Shown: positions 52,500 through 60,982 of the stretch, in pieces
How the letters are laid out: every line of letters starts with the position of its first letter
Position numbering within the stretch: the first letter of the stretch is position 1
Assembly (NCBI RefSeq): GCF_002967715.1
Contig: NZ_PUIA01000037.1
Coordinates: 186,001-250,000 of the forward strand
Direction: 5' to 3'
Source of the DNA: Blastopirellula marina
GTDB lineage: Bacteria > Planctomycetota > Planctomycetia > Pirellulales > Pirellulaceae
Length of the DNA stretch: 64,000 nt
Notes under the pieces: generated by a model
The model's database searches: none
What the model saw: only the letters and a program-made list of their open reading frames with translations
What the model was told of the DNA's origin: nothing
Program-made: the position numbers and the translations under genes

Positions 52500-52528
52500 G
52501 TGATATCCCATGACCCCCTTGCCGTCAA
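52500..52528 (-). promoter_or_regulatory. Sigma70-type promoter of DUF1559 module 1
   Basis: On the minus strand, -35 TTGACG (52523-52528) is followed by exactly 17 bases and -10 TATCAC (52500-52505). It is 67 bases before the ATG. A second TTGACG lies ten bases further upstream, in an ATTAGATTGAC context shared with the other module. Confidence 0.65.
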
Positions 52529-52717
52529 TTGTCGTCAATCTAATTTGTAGAAAAAAACGCAATTTCCATCTGGAGGGGGCATATAGCACCAATCTTCAGA
52601 AGGGGACACAGAAGGTTTGAGACATATGGCTTCCCCCCATATGGCTGCGAGCGCGGGCAATGTGTGACCACGCTCAGCAAGAAGAGCCAAACATTCGTGG
52701 AAGGGAAAATGCTTGCC

Positions 52718-54850
52718 CTAAGCGTCTTCGTCCTCGTCGTCTGCGTCAAAGAGTTCGCCTTGATCGTCTTTCGACTTCAATGCCGTCGCCGGGGTGGGTT
52801 CGGCTTCGGTTGGACGATTGAGCATATCGGCCAACATCTCGTCGTCATCTTTGTCGACGATCAGCACGCCGCCGCCGTAATCGGCTTGGGCTGGATCGAC
52901 GGCCTTGCCGCTTTCGTCGAAGACCATGTCTGCTTCGGCCGTCTTCTTCTTGGCCACTTCCAGCAGCTTTTCGTAGATGTCTTCCTTGTTGGTGCCGTTG
53001 ATGTCGCTGACGGCCTGGGCGACTTCTCCCAGGTAACGGCGGAAGATACTGCGGCGGTCGGCTTGCTGCTTAACCTTCATGCGGCGACGGAGGAACATCC
53101 CCAGTTTTCGCCCGACGGTTTGTAGCGCCAGTCGCATCTCTTTCTGAATTTCGTCGTAACTGGCGACCGCTTCTTTGGCCTGGTTGGTGAACGGCACCCA
53201 GACGCTGGCAATGTGCACCATGATGGTGACCGGGCCGCTGGGCAAGTTGCCGCGCGATTGCGAAAGACCATACGAACGCCAGTTGGTCTGGGCGATTGTC
53301 TTGGTGATCGCGCAGTCGCCGTGCTGGAACTGCAGCGGCACGCGGTTGGCGTACCGATAGACCTGCATCGACTGCCCTTCGTTGACGTTGACGTTCTGCA
53401 TCGCATCGAAGAGGTGGTCGACCTCTTTCGGTTTCAGCTTGTTCGGGCTCTTACGGGTACCGACCTTCGACTGCTTGATGATCTTGTCGGCCGCATCGGG
53501 GCCGAGGCCATTGAACGTGAGGATCAGGAACTGACGTACCGTGCGCGCGTCGGTTTCCTGCAGCAGTTCTTTCAGCAGGTCCTTGGTGATCTTCTGCGTT
53601 TCGACGTTACCGCCATAGGCCAGCGCCACTTCAATCTGAAACGGATTACCGCGGTAAACGGCCGGCGGACGGGTCGCGGCGGCGTAGAACTCGGCCGGCA
53701 CCACGCTATGCAGCCCTTTCAGCAGCTGATCTTCGCCGATCGGCACGATGCAGTCGGTTGTTGGGTTCGAGATCTTGGTGTCTTGAATGGCCGAGTACAG
53801 GTGCTCGGCGTGATCGCGTTCGATACGCTTCACCCGCATGCGCGTGCTGAGCTTGGCCTTGTCGCAGATCTGCTTGGCGATCGTGGGACTGACGCGCGAA
53901 AACGACGTGGTAAGGAAGCCGGACAGGCTCGTCTCGGTCGTTTCCTTGCACATCGAAACGAGTCGGCCGAGCTCGACCCCGTAAGGATGCGGTTTGATCT
54001 CGGTCGCTTCGGGCGGCAAGATGTCGGTCGAACGGCGGTACGTTTTCTGAATGCCGCTCGGGTCGATGTAATGCAGCGTCACGTGCGGATTCGCGATGGC
54101 GGTTTGCTCGAGGTATTCGTCGACGCTCCCTTTGCCGCGCTGGTACTTGGCTTCCAGGTCAAGCGTGACTCGCGTTCCGGAAGAGATCGGTTTGGGCTTG
54201 GCATCGGGGGTTTCGGGGTCGTGATGGGTGACCCATTCGATGCCGTGGTCTTCGATGTACTGATCCCCTTTCTCGCCGGGCGGAATGTCTTCGCCCTCTC
54301 CCTTGCCGTTAAGGATCTCGGGCTTGTTGACCTTGGTGTCGATCCGCAGTTCGTAGTAGTGGGCAGGCTTCTTGAGGCCTGTCTTGCTGACGATCTTGAT
54401 CGGCTTGCCGGTCGTCAAAATGGCATACATACCGGCGGCACTGATGCCGATACCCTGCTGGCCGCGGCTCATCCGCAGGCGATGGAACTTCGAGCCGTAC
54501 AGCAGCTTGCCGAAGATCAGCGGGATTTGCTTCTTGAGAATGCCAGGCCCGTTGTCTTGGATGGCGGCCTTGTAACGGCTTTCGCCCGTTTGTTCGACAT
54601 GCACCCAGATCTCCGGCAGTATGCCGGCTTCTTCGCACGCGTCGAGCGAGTTGTCGACGGCTTCCTTGATGGTGGTCAGCAGAGCCTTACGTGGGTTATC
54701 GAACCCCAGCATGTGCCGATTCTTGGCAAAGAACTCGCTCACCGAGATCTCGCGCTGCTTCTTGGCCATGGTCTCGGCCGTAGCGCGGCGGGGAGCAGAC
54801 TTCTTACCTTGTGCGGTTCCGTTCGCAGTAGTGGTGGCGCCTTCCGACAA
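52718..54850 (-). CDS. top6B: DNA topoisomerase VI subunit B
   Basis: This is the ATPase subunit of type IIB topoisomerase, which passes one duplex through another. It has a GHKL fold with E-A-V-D-N-S-L-D-A-C (N-box), D-N-G-P-G-I and the G-Q-Q-G-I-G-I-S lid, then a transducer domain; the last 60 residues are acidic and disordered. Topo VI is mainly archaeal and plant; bacterial cases are few. Subunit A, which normally carries the cleavage activity, is not next to it. Its reading frame begins with TTG candidates: TTG 54850 has an AGGAG site 8 bases before it; TTG 54889 and ATG 54769 are alternatives. The protein is about 710 residues, longer than archaeal forms. Confidence 0.94.
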   Translation of the reverse strand: MSEGATTTANGTAQGKKSAPRRATAETMAKKQREISVSEFFAKNRHMLGFDNPRKALLTTIKEAVDNSLDACEEAGILPEIWVHVEQTGESRYKAAIQDNGPGILKKQIPLIFGKLLYGSKFHRLRMSRGQQGIGISAAGMYAILTTGKPIKIVSKTGLKKPAHYYELRIDTKVNKPEILNGKGEGEDIPPGEKGDQYIEDHGIEWVTHHDPETPDAKPKPISSGTRVTLDLEAKYQRGKGSVDEYLEQTAIANPHVTLHYIDPSGIQKTYRRSTDILPPEATEIKPHPYGVELGRLVSMCKETTETSLSGFLTTSFSRVSPTIAKQICDKAKLSTRMRVKRIERDHAEHLYSAIQDTKISNPTTDCIVPIGEDQLLKGLHSVVPAEFYAAATRPPAVYRGNPFQIEVALAYGGNVETQKITKDLLKELLQETDARTVRQFLILTFNGLGPDAADKIIKQSKVGTRKSPNKLKPKEVDHLFDAMQNVNVNEGQSMQVYRYANRVPLQFQHGDCAITKTIAQTNWRSYGLSQSRGNLPSGPVTIMVHIASVWVPFTNQAKEAVASYDEIQKEMRLALQTVGRKLGMFLRRRMKVKQQADRRSIFRRYLGEVAQAVSDINGTNKEDIYEKLLEVAKKKTAEADMVFDESGKAVDPAQADYGGGVLIVDKDDDEMLADMLNRPTEAEPTPATALKSKDDQGELFDADDEDEDA

Positions 54851-55326
54851 CGTGGAAACTCCTGAAGCAACTGATGGGGTTTCGATCAATTCTGGTCCCC
54901 TCGCCCCTCAGGGGAGAGGGTTAGGGTGAGGGGCGACCCGGGTACTCGTTTTCCAGCCCCTCACCGTAGTCCCCTTGCTTCAAAAGAGCGAGGGGACCAG
55001 ACCGGGGACCGATCGACGATTGTAGTAAAGTTTGTCGATTACGGGGATAGCGGCAGGATCTGGAGATTGGGGATGACTGTCATACTCGGAAGAATAGGGG
55101 TTTTTGGCATGATAGCTCTATAAAGTCTCAGACTACCCATCCGAATAGCCGATTTAATCTACGACGGAAGGCCTGGACTTATCTGACCCGCGCAGATTGC
55201 CGAAGTACCCAGTGGCGGCGGTTTGGACTGGTTTCCCGACATATGTACATGGCGACGCTAAGAAACCCATCCACGGCCATACGCGTGGTTGCCCAATTGC
55301 CGCTTATGGCAGGAGCTATCAATCGG
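54851..55326. other. Intergenic region with two family A repeats
   Basis: This gap between topoisomerase VI-B and the small secreted proteins holds family A palindromes at about 54894-54936 and 54955-55000, then unremarkable sequence with a possible promoter for the gene at 55327. No gene is supported. Confidence 0.55.
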
Positions 55327-55692
55327 ATGAAACGCATTGCAACAACTTGTTTGTTCGCCCTGGTCCTGACTGCAGGCTGGATGGCGGTTGGCTCGACGGC
55401 TCAGGCTAACGAGTACGCCAGCCCACCGGCCTACCCCGACATCATGAACCAGTACTACGTCGCCGATCCGTACTACGGATATCCGGCTGCGATGTATACC
55501 GCTCCGATTACGACGCCTCCGTACGTTCCTCAAACGTACATCTCGTATCCACCACTGGATCCGCACGAGTTTCTATACAAGCACCACCGCAACTACTACC
55601 ACTACTACAACGGTGGTCAGGGTTTCAACCGTACCAAGGTTCACTGGTACGGCGGTCGCACTTGGCTGAATCCTTACAACCCGTTCTTTTAA
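55327..55692 (+). CDS. Small Tyr-rich secreted protein
   Basis: A 121-residue protein with a signal peptide (about 1-27, ending A-Q-A-N). The mature part is unusually rich in Tyr, Pro and His (Y-Y-V-A-D-P-Y-Y-G-Y, then H-H-R-N-Y-Y-H-Y-Y-N). The function is unknown; Tyr/His-rich proteins often take part in surface adhesion or metal binding. ATG 55327 fits the signal; an in-frame ATG at 55243 is too far upstream of it. A second secreted protein gene follows. Confidence 0.7.
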   Translation: MKRIATTCLFALVLTAGWMAVGSTAQANEYASPPAYPDIMNQYYVADPYYGYPAAMYTAPITTPPYVPQTYISYPPLDPHEFLYKHHRNYYHYYNGGQGFNRTKVHWYGGRTWLNPYNPFF

Positions 55693-55741
55693 TCAGACAC
55701 CGCTCGAGCCGGACCACGTCCCTCGCTTCACGTAGGAATTA

Positions 55742-56371
55742 ATGACGATGACCCAGACACGACTGATTCTCGCTCTCCTGGTCGGCCTGACAATTGGCGG
55801 CAGCGTGCAAACGGCTGAAGCTGGTTGGCTGTGGGGACGTAACTATAGCAACAACGCCAATGCCCAGCACGCGTCGCAGATGCCATGGCACGGCGGTTAC
55901 GCGTACGAAAACTACCAATCGCCAGTGGCGATGGTCGTTCCGCCGAACGCCAACATGCAGACGAACTACTCGTGGGGTGTTCCTTCCAGCCGCATGACGC
56001 CGGTCTATCACCAGTTCGGCCAGGCCTATCCTGGCGGTATCACCGGTAGCCCCAGCAGCTTGCGCACCACCCCTTACTGGCCCAACGACACGCAGCAGTT
56101 CGGCGTTTACAACGTTCGCGGTCCTTGGACCTGGAACGCTGCCGACCTGAACTACGGCTGGCACCTCGGCTTCCACCACCGCCCACACTGGAACAACAAG
56201 ACCGGCAGCTGCCCCAATGGTGACTGCGGAAATGGCTACTACGGCGGCGGTGCGTACGACACCCAAGGCGGCAACGTCATCACCGAAGAAGGCTACGTCC
56301 CTGGCAGCTACAACGAACAGCCGATCACCCCGGCCGAAGCTCCCACGCCAGCCGCTACGCCAGAAGCTTAG
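55742..56371 (+). CDS. Small Tyr/Trp/Gly-rich secreted protein
   Basis: A 209-residue protein with a signal peptide (about 1-26, ending A-E-A). The mature part is rich in Tyr, Trp, His, Asn and Gly (W-L-W-G-R-N-Y, H-W-N-N-K, C-P-N-G-D-C-G-N-G-Y-Y-G-G-G), with a Pro/Ala-rich tail. It follows the Tyr-rich gene by 49 bases and is similar in style. A terminator follows, so the two may form an operon. Confidence 0.72.
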   Translation: MTMTQTRLILALLVGLTIGGSVQTAEAGWLWGRNYSNNANAQHASQMPWHGGYAYENYQSPVAMVVPPNANMQTNYSWGVPSSRMTPVYHQFGQAYPGGITGSPSSLRTTPYWPNDTQQFGVYNVRGPWTWNAADLNYGWHLGFHHRPHWNNKTGSCPNGDCGNGYYGGGAYDTQGGNVITEEGYVPGSYNEQPITPAEAPTPAATPEA

Positions 56372-56398
56372 TCCTTGCGGCTAAAACTTGATCAAGCG

Positions 56399-56437
56399 AA
56401 AGCTGAGCTCTCACCACGCGAGGGCTCAGCTTTTTTT
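56399..56437 (+). terminator. Terminator of the Tyr-rich secreted protein genes
   Basis: A 14-bp stem with one G-T pair (56399-56412 with 56420-56433), in which the last stem bases form the start of a seven-T run. Confidence 0.85.
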
Positions 56438-56511
56438 ACGTTCTTGCTGCTTCGAGTAAACTGGGGACCTACCCAACACGTGAACGCTTCAACGTCAATC
56501 AGGCTTAAGCC

Positions 56512-57339
56512 ATGTGGAATCGTAAGAACAGTGAGCACGAACAAGAGATAGACCGTCAGGTTCGTGGCTTGGCCAAACCTGTCACACGCTTTCGTGCCAC
56601 GAAGCTCAAGCCCGGCGAGTCGCTCCCAATCACGGCAACCAGGTTCGGGGGCACTCCCTATGCGGAAGCTGGGGAACAGTGGCCTATGTTCGGAAACTAT
56701 CCGTTCGATTTCGTCGCGCAGTTCAACCTGACCGAGATCGAAGACCCGCCAACTGATGCGTACGAACTGTTTACAGTGTACCTCTGCTGGGAAGGCTTAG
56801 CTGAAGATCCAGAGAACTGCTGCCTAGTTCGAACCTACAACAAGCCATCAGCGGAAAAAGCGTTCGAAGTGCCGCGACCCGAGCCCCAGGGTCAACACGA
56901 CTACCAAGTTCAAGCTTGCGGCGTCGAGCGATGGCGAGCCGACAGCTACCCGTCGCCTCTCGGAGGATGGGAGCATCTGCCCGTGTTCGAGAACTGGCCC
57001 AAGCCACTCAAAATGCGAGTGCGTAGCTTTCGTGACGAGCTGATTCAGTTGGGCCGCAGCATCAAATATCACTGGACAACAGGCGATGTCGGCCAAGCAT
57101 ACTTGAATAGTCTGCGTCGGATTGGCTGCTATTGGAAGGATGGAGAGGTCACCCAGGTAGGCGGCTATCCGTACTACGTCCATGACGCCACGATGGACGA
57201 TGACGATTGCTTTCTACTGGCGCAAATATCTTATGAGCCGGCGGCAAACTTCTGCATCGGCGATGCGGCCAACTGCCTGATAGCGGCCTGTAAATCCAAT
57301 CCAACCCAGTTTTGGTTCGACGCTTTCCAAACCCACTAG
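56512..57339 (+). CDS. DUF1963 (YwqG-like) protein
   Basis: A 275-residue soluble protein that fits the DUF1963/YwqG family: F-G-G-T-P-Y near the start, W-P-M-F...F-D-F-V-A-Q-F-N, then G-G-Y-P-Y-Y-V and C-F-L-L-A-Q-I near the end. The family's function is unknown. No motif for catalysis is seen. It stands alone behind the terminator at 56399. Confidence 0.72.
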   Translation: MWNRKNSEHEQEIDRQVRGLAKPVTRFRATKLKPGESLPITATRFGGTPYAEAGEQWPMFGNYPFDFVAQFNLTEIEDPPTDAYELFTVYLCWEGLAEDPENCCLVRTYNKPSAEKAFEVPRPEPQGQHDYQVQACGVERWRADSYPSPLGGWEHLPVFENWPKPLKMRVRSFRDELIQLGRSIKYHWTTGDVGQAYLNSLRRIGCYWKDGEVTQVGGYPYYVHDATMDDDDCFLLAQISYEPAANFCIGDAANCLIAACKSNPTQFWFDAFQTH

Positions 57340-57632
57340 CCCCCATGCCGGCGATGCACTGCTATCGGTTTGCTGCTGGGGAAACGAAAGTTTCTGCTAG
57401 CCGCTTGCCCGAACATCTCACAACGCGAATGATGTTGTCGACTCGATAACCAACAACCTCACCTCCTCCCGGTGTTTCTTTCCGAGTCTGCCGATTGTGC
57501 CGGTTTCTCCGGGCAAAAGCGGCCCCTTTCGAAATTCAAACTGCCGCTTTGCACTTTGGCACGGCAAGTGAATTTAGTTCTCCCAACAACGCCTCCCCCC
57601 TCAGGAAAATCTTTCACACAAAGAACCTAGCA

Positions 57633-57740
57633 ATGCTCGAATTCCAAACCATGTTGATCTTCTTCGGTGCTTCGATCGCAATCGTGTTGGGCGTGCACGT
57701 TTCTCGCCCACTCAAAGCGACGAACCCGTTTGGTAGCTAA
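57633..57740 (+). CDS. Possible 35-residue membrane peptide
   Basis: ATG 57633 opens a 35-residue frame with one hydrophobic helix (residues 7-23) and a short basic tail. There is only a weak ribosome site. A single transmembrane segment this short is typical of small regulatory membrane proteins, but it could be chance. Low confidence. Confidence 0.3.
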   Translation: MLEFQTMLIFFGASIAIVLGVHVSRPLKATNPFGS

Positions 57741-57808
57741 TTCGAGCAGCCTGTAAGTGGCTGGTCAGTCGCAGGTTTCTTCGCCGCTAGTCAGCTTGAA
57801 CATTGCGA

Positions 57809-57854
57809 AGAAAGATGGCTATCCGCCGCAGACGACGGTACCCATCCTACGACT
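57809..57854. repeat. Family B repeat fragment
   Basis: It contains AAAGATGGCTATC and CCCATCCTACGAC, matching parts of the complete element at 26402. Confidence 0.65.
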
Positions 57855-58109
57855 AGGAACAGCAGAAACTCTTTTCCCCCGACTTCTGAAGGACATAAAG
57901 CTTGTTGCCACGCACGCGCTCCTCGGCCCTGGCCCCTCGTTCCGAACGATTCGAGACAAAGTGTCTGACGATAGCAAACCGTTTGCTGTACATGCTGGGA
58001 CTACCGTTGATATCAGGGAGAGTTCTGACGCGCCAGCAACGGTGCCCGGCGCATGCACCGGTACCAGGCCGCCGGCCTGACAAACGCCGCGGTTAGATCG
58101 TAGCGCTGA

Positions 58110-58149
58110 CTACGGCTTCTTAGCCGATAGCCATCTTGAACCCTACGAC
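58110..58149. repeat. Family B repeat fragment, inverted
   Basis: It contains TACGGCTTCTTAGCCGATAGCCATCTTG and CCTACGACT, the reverse orientation of parts of the element at 26402. Confidence 0.6.
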
Positions 58150-58235
58150 TCTGCGAACCAATTCGCTCATGCCGAGTTGTCACGTCACACTGCCGAGGGG
58201 GGCAGTTCACACGGGCGTTTCTTCGTGCGAATCGC

Positions 58236-59024
58236 TCAGTTGCTCAGAGACCTGGGCCATCTCTCCACCGGCTCAGGCCAGTGTCTTCGATGTGGGGGCG
58301 CGCTTGCCTGGCTGGTATCAGGCAGGACCTGGCTAGAAGCCTTCGGCACACGATCGAAATATTGATTCAGCAACTCGCGGACACGATTGTTACCGCTGCG
58401 AGGAGGACCGACCTTACGCGGATCTGATTTGGGCAATTCGCCATCTGGGTGAAGCGGGGGAAGTGGCTGCCGGCTGGTAGCCGCGATTTCCCTTTGAAGC
58501 GACCGGTCTGGTAGCGATGGCGCACGATGGTCTGGCGGGGTGAACGAGTTCGCGGAATGGTGCCTGGTTGCTTTGGGCTTGGGTGTAGGGGCCTCGCGCC
58601 GCGGGATCGGTCCTTCTGGTATGGCGTGCCCCGTTGGGAAGCCCTTGGGCAGGCACGCCTTAGGCATCGCAGCCGTCTCTTTCGCAGGTTGCCCCGAGGT
58701 TGGTCTCTCGTCCGGTTGCGCCGAAGAGAGAGCTTTCTGTATTGTCGAGGGTGAGTCGAACTGCGGTGGCGTCAGTGGTTTCGGCGTGGAAGCCTTCGGC
58801 ATCGAACGCACCTCGGCCTGGGGCGGACTGGGCCGGTGGGGCTCCACTTTCGCAGGCAGGCCGGCAAGCTGCTCGCGCAGCCGCTCGATCTCTGCCTGTT
58901 GCCGGCGGATGAGATCATCTTGCCGGTCGCACACATCGATCAAGCGATCGAAGAGTGCTGCTTCCGGCTGCGCACTGGTCGCCGGCGGAAAGCTGGTACG
59001 GGGTTGTGGGTTGGCGTGGGACAT
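58236..59024 (-). CDS. Proline-rich protein with short coiled coil
   Basis: A 262-residue protein with a helical stretch at about 22-50 (D-R-Q-D-D-L-I-R-R-Q-Q-A-E-I-E-R-L) and a long disordered tail of Pro, Ser, Lys, Arg and Gln. There is no signal peptide or membrane segment. I do not recognise a family. The ATG at 59024 has a GGAAGG site. The composition is not typical of enzymes; a scaffold role is possible. Confidence 0.55.
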   Translation of the reverse strand: MSHANPQPRTSFPPATSAQPEAALFDRLIDVCDRQDDLIRRQQAEIERLREQLAGLPAKVEPHRPSPPQAEVRSMPKASTPKPLTPPQFDSPSTIQKALSSAQPDERPTSGQPAKETAAMPKACLPKGFPTGHAIPEGPIPRREAPTPKPKATRHHSANSFTPPDHRAPSLPDRSLQREIAATSRQPLPPLHPDGELPKSDPRKVGPPRSGNNRVRELLNQYFDRVPKASSQVLPDTSQASAPPHRRHWPEPVERWPRSLSN

Positions 59025-59567
59025 GACAATTCTGCCTTCCAAAAAAGGAATACGGTGCTCACGCAACAGACGCGTGATGTGTTTGTGTTGAAGAAGTCGT
59101 CAGAGACCTGCCCATGGGCAGGAAATAAAGCCCAGGCACAAGCAGGCACAGGACTTAGCACACCCAAATCAAGAGTGATTGGTGGGCTGATACGTGTAAT
59201 TTATTGGGGAAGCGCTTCCGTTAAAAAGTACCACCGGGAAATTTTCTGGGAAAAAGTTTGGGGGGAATCGTCGGCACGAAATGCCAACATTCCCCGGGTG
59301 AAAGTGAACGCGTGCGTGTATCACTGGCCTCTGGGCCAGTGCGACTCAGGTACCAACTGGCGAAGCAGTAAAGGTACGGAACTCACTGGCCGACGTAGAC
59401 GATTGCAACCTGGGATGGATTCATCGACCGGAAGGATCGGTTGAAGATGGAAACCGCTTCGCACTGGCCAGAGGCCGGTGGCACACGGAGTCTTTTTTGG
59501 GGTGACAGTGGCACCCAGCGCGAGGTTAGGCGGGGCAATCGGCACCGAAACCACTGCCCGCCAGGCA
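59025..59567. other. Intergenic region with a palindrome and a large inverted repeat
   Basis: A 12-base perfect palindrome, GGAAGCGCTTCC (59208-59219), lies about 184 bases before the gene at 59024. An imperfect inverted repeat (arms near 59324-59342 and 59462-59481, CTGGCCTCTGG type) lies further on. No gene is supported in this region. Confidence 0.5.
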
Positions 59568-59813
59568 TTAGAGGAACACCCGTAGCACCCGCCAGCCGAT
59601 GCCGACGACCAGGCAGAGCAAGCCGGCGTAGACCATGAACCCCGGGAATCCGATCGACTGTTGGCGGTCCAATCGTTTGGCGATCTCCTCGTCGCTCATG
59701 CGCGGGTCGATATGGGTCCGGGAGGAGCCGGCGCTGAAGACTGCGCCGGCGAGCGCACCGATGACAACCAACATGATGCCGATTGAGGATAGATACCAAG
59801 GGGCTGCAATCAT
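59568..59813 (-). CDS. Small membrane protein with two helices
   Basis: An 81-residue protein with hydrophobic helices at about 8-27 and 58-75, joined by a polar loop (S-R-T-H-I-D-P-R-M-S-D-E-E-I-A-K-R-L-D). Both ends probably face the same side. It has no recognised family. The ATG lies at 59813. Confidence 0.65.
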   Translation of the reverse strand: MIAAPWYLSSIGIMLVVIGALAGAVFSAGSSRTHIDPRMSDEEIAKRLDRQQSIGFPGFMVYAGLLCLVVGIGWRVLRVFL

Positions 59814-59931
59814 CGTTCGTACTTTCTGTGTCTAACGATTGAGTTCACCGGGGCGCGGCGAACGACTTTGATTTCAGTTGCCGCGTGAATGAGTGCTCCG
59901 GTTCACGGCTTTGTTATACGAATTTGCGAAA

Positions 59932-60846
59932 TCATACGAATACCATTAGAGGCAGAATTTGAACTGCCGGCCCCCGAACCTCAACGTCAGTGAAATCAGC
60001 GACCATTTCATCTGCCTTCGACAATTCGGTAAACATGCCACGAAGTATATCGGGTTTCAGCAACGCAAAACCGTAATTCTCAAACGCACTCATTGTCTCG
60101 CCGTCTGTAATTGTTCTGGTTACCTTTCCGATTACTCTAACCGTATTCTTGTGTAATTCGCTAAGAGTAAGGTCACGCAGGTTCGCCGTTCGCAAAGTCA
60201 CGACTGCATTAAGTCCTTCTGGCTGTGAGCATCGGACTACGGCGTTAGATATTGGCGTTCGCTGCCGGTCTTTGTCCATCATCTCACGCATGTGAATCAA
60301 CTGATGGTCTTGTGATTTTGGTGCGGGTCTGTTTCCACCTTTGTTCCTGCCACTCTGTGGTGGAGGAGTCTGGGAAGGATCAAGCCCGCTCAATATGCTT
60401 ACGGCGTCAATAAAGTCGATTACCCAGTCGATCGCATTCTTTTCGAGCGTACCCGTAATCTCGACCAATGCACCGGGCTCAATGTCAGCAAAATCCTCAG
60501 CTGAAGCTGGCGTAAAAATATAGCCTTCACTTCTCTTGAGATGGTCGTAGAGAAGAATGGCAATTGATGCTTCTGTGTGCGATTTGGACTCACGACGCAT
60601 CTCTTTCCCGTCTTCAGACCGAGAGGACGCAGCTTCAGCATCTACTGAAGCTTCAAACAAACTCGAGAAGAGATTGCTAATTCCGAATTTGCCCGCAATC
60701 TTTACGTCATCGGATTTCGACGTTGCGGTCTCCGAGGTAACTTCAGCGCCGAAAGATAAACCACCTTGAGTCGCGGCCGCAAATGAGACCAGCATCGGCA
60801 CATCAAGGTATATCGGGTGGATTAAGGGTATTGTCGATCTCGACAT
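59932..60846 (-). CDS. DUF6414-like protein in a lower-GC patch
   Basis: A 304-residue protein that opens I-Y-L-D-V-P-M-L-V-S-F-A-A-A and carries G-G-L-S-F, then a Ser/Glu-rich stretch, F-A-D-I-E-P-G-A-L-V-E-I-T-G-T-L and G-K-V-T-R-T-I. This resembles proteins I know as DUF6414, whose function is unknown. By eye the gene and its borders have visibly lower GC than the rest of the window, suggesting recent acquisition. It has no partner gene. Confidence 0.65.
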   Translation of the reverse strand: MSRSTIPLIHPIYLDVPMLVSFAAATQGGLSFGAEVTSETATSKSDDVKIAGKFGISNLFSSLFEASVDAEAASSRSEDGKEMRRESKSHTEASIAILLYDHLKRSEGYIFTPASAEDFADIEPGALVEITGTLEKNAIDWVIDFIDAVSILSGLDPSQTPPPQSGRNKGGNRPAPKSQDHQLIHMREMMDKDRQRTPISNAVVRCSQPEGLNAVVTLRTANLRDLTLSELHKNTVRVIGKVTRTITDGETMSAFENYGFALLKPDILRGMFTELSKADEMVADFTDVEVRGPAVQILPLMVFV

Positions 60847-60982
60847 TGCGTATCACGTATCCTCTAGTCGTATAACGCGTGCCGTAACGGGGCGGCCGCG
60901 CAAGGGGGAAGAATAACGGGAAGGGGGTCATTGTTTCGTTGGATGACTTAGGCGTGGCACCCAGGGCTTGATGGGGAGCATT

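Larger units (their letters stand above)
57741..58235. other. Intergenic region with family B repeat fragments
   Basis: This 495-base stretch contains family B elements at 57809-57854 and 58110-58149. A forward open frame at 57757-58080 covers repeat sequence and is not called. Confidence 0.55.

Noticed and set aside
57757-58080. Forward open frame of 107 residues
   Set aside because: It covers a family B repeat and has no signal or domain.
59383-59799. Reverse open frame of 138 residues
   Set aside because: It overlaps the small membrane protein gene at 59568 in another frame and is Arg-rich shadow sequence.
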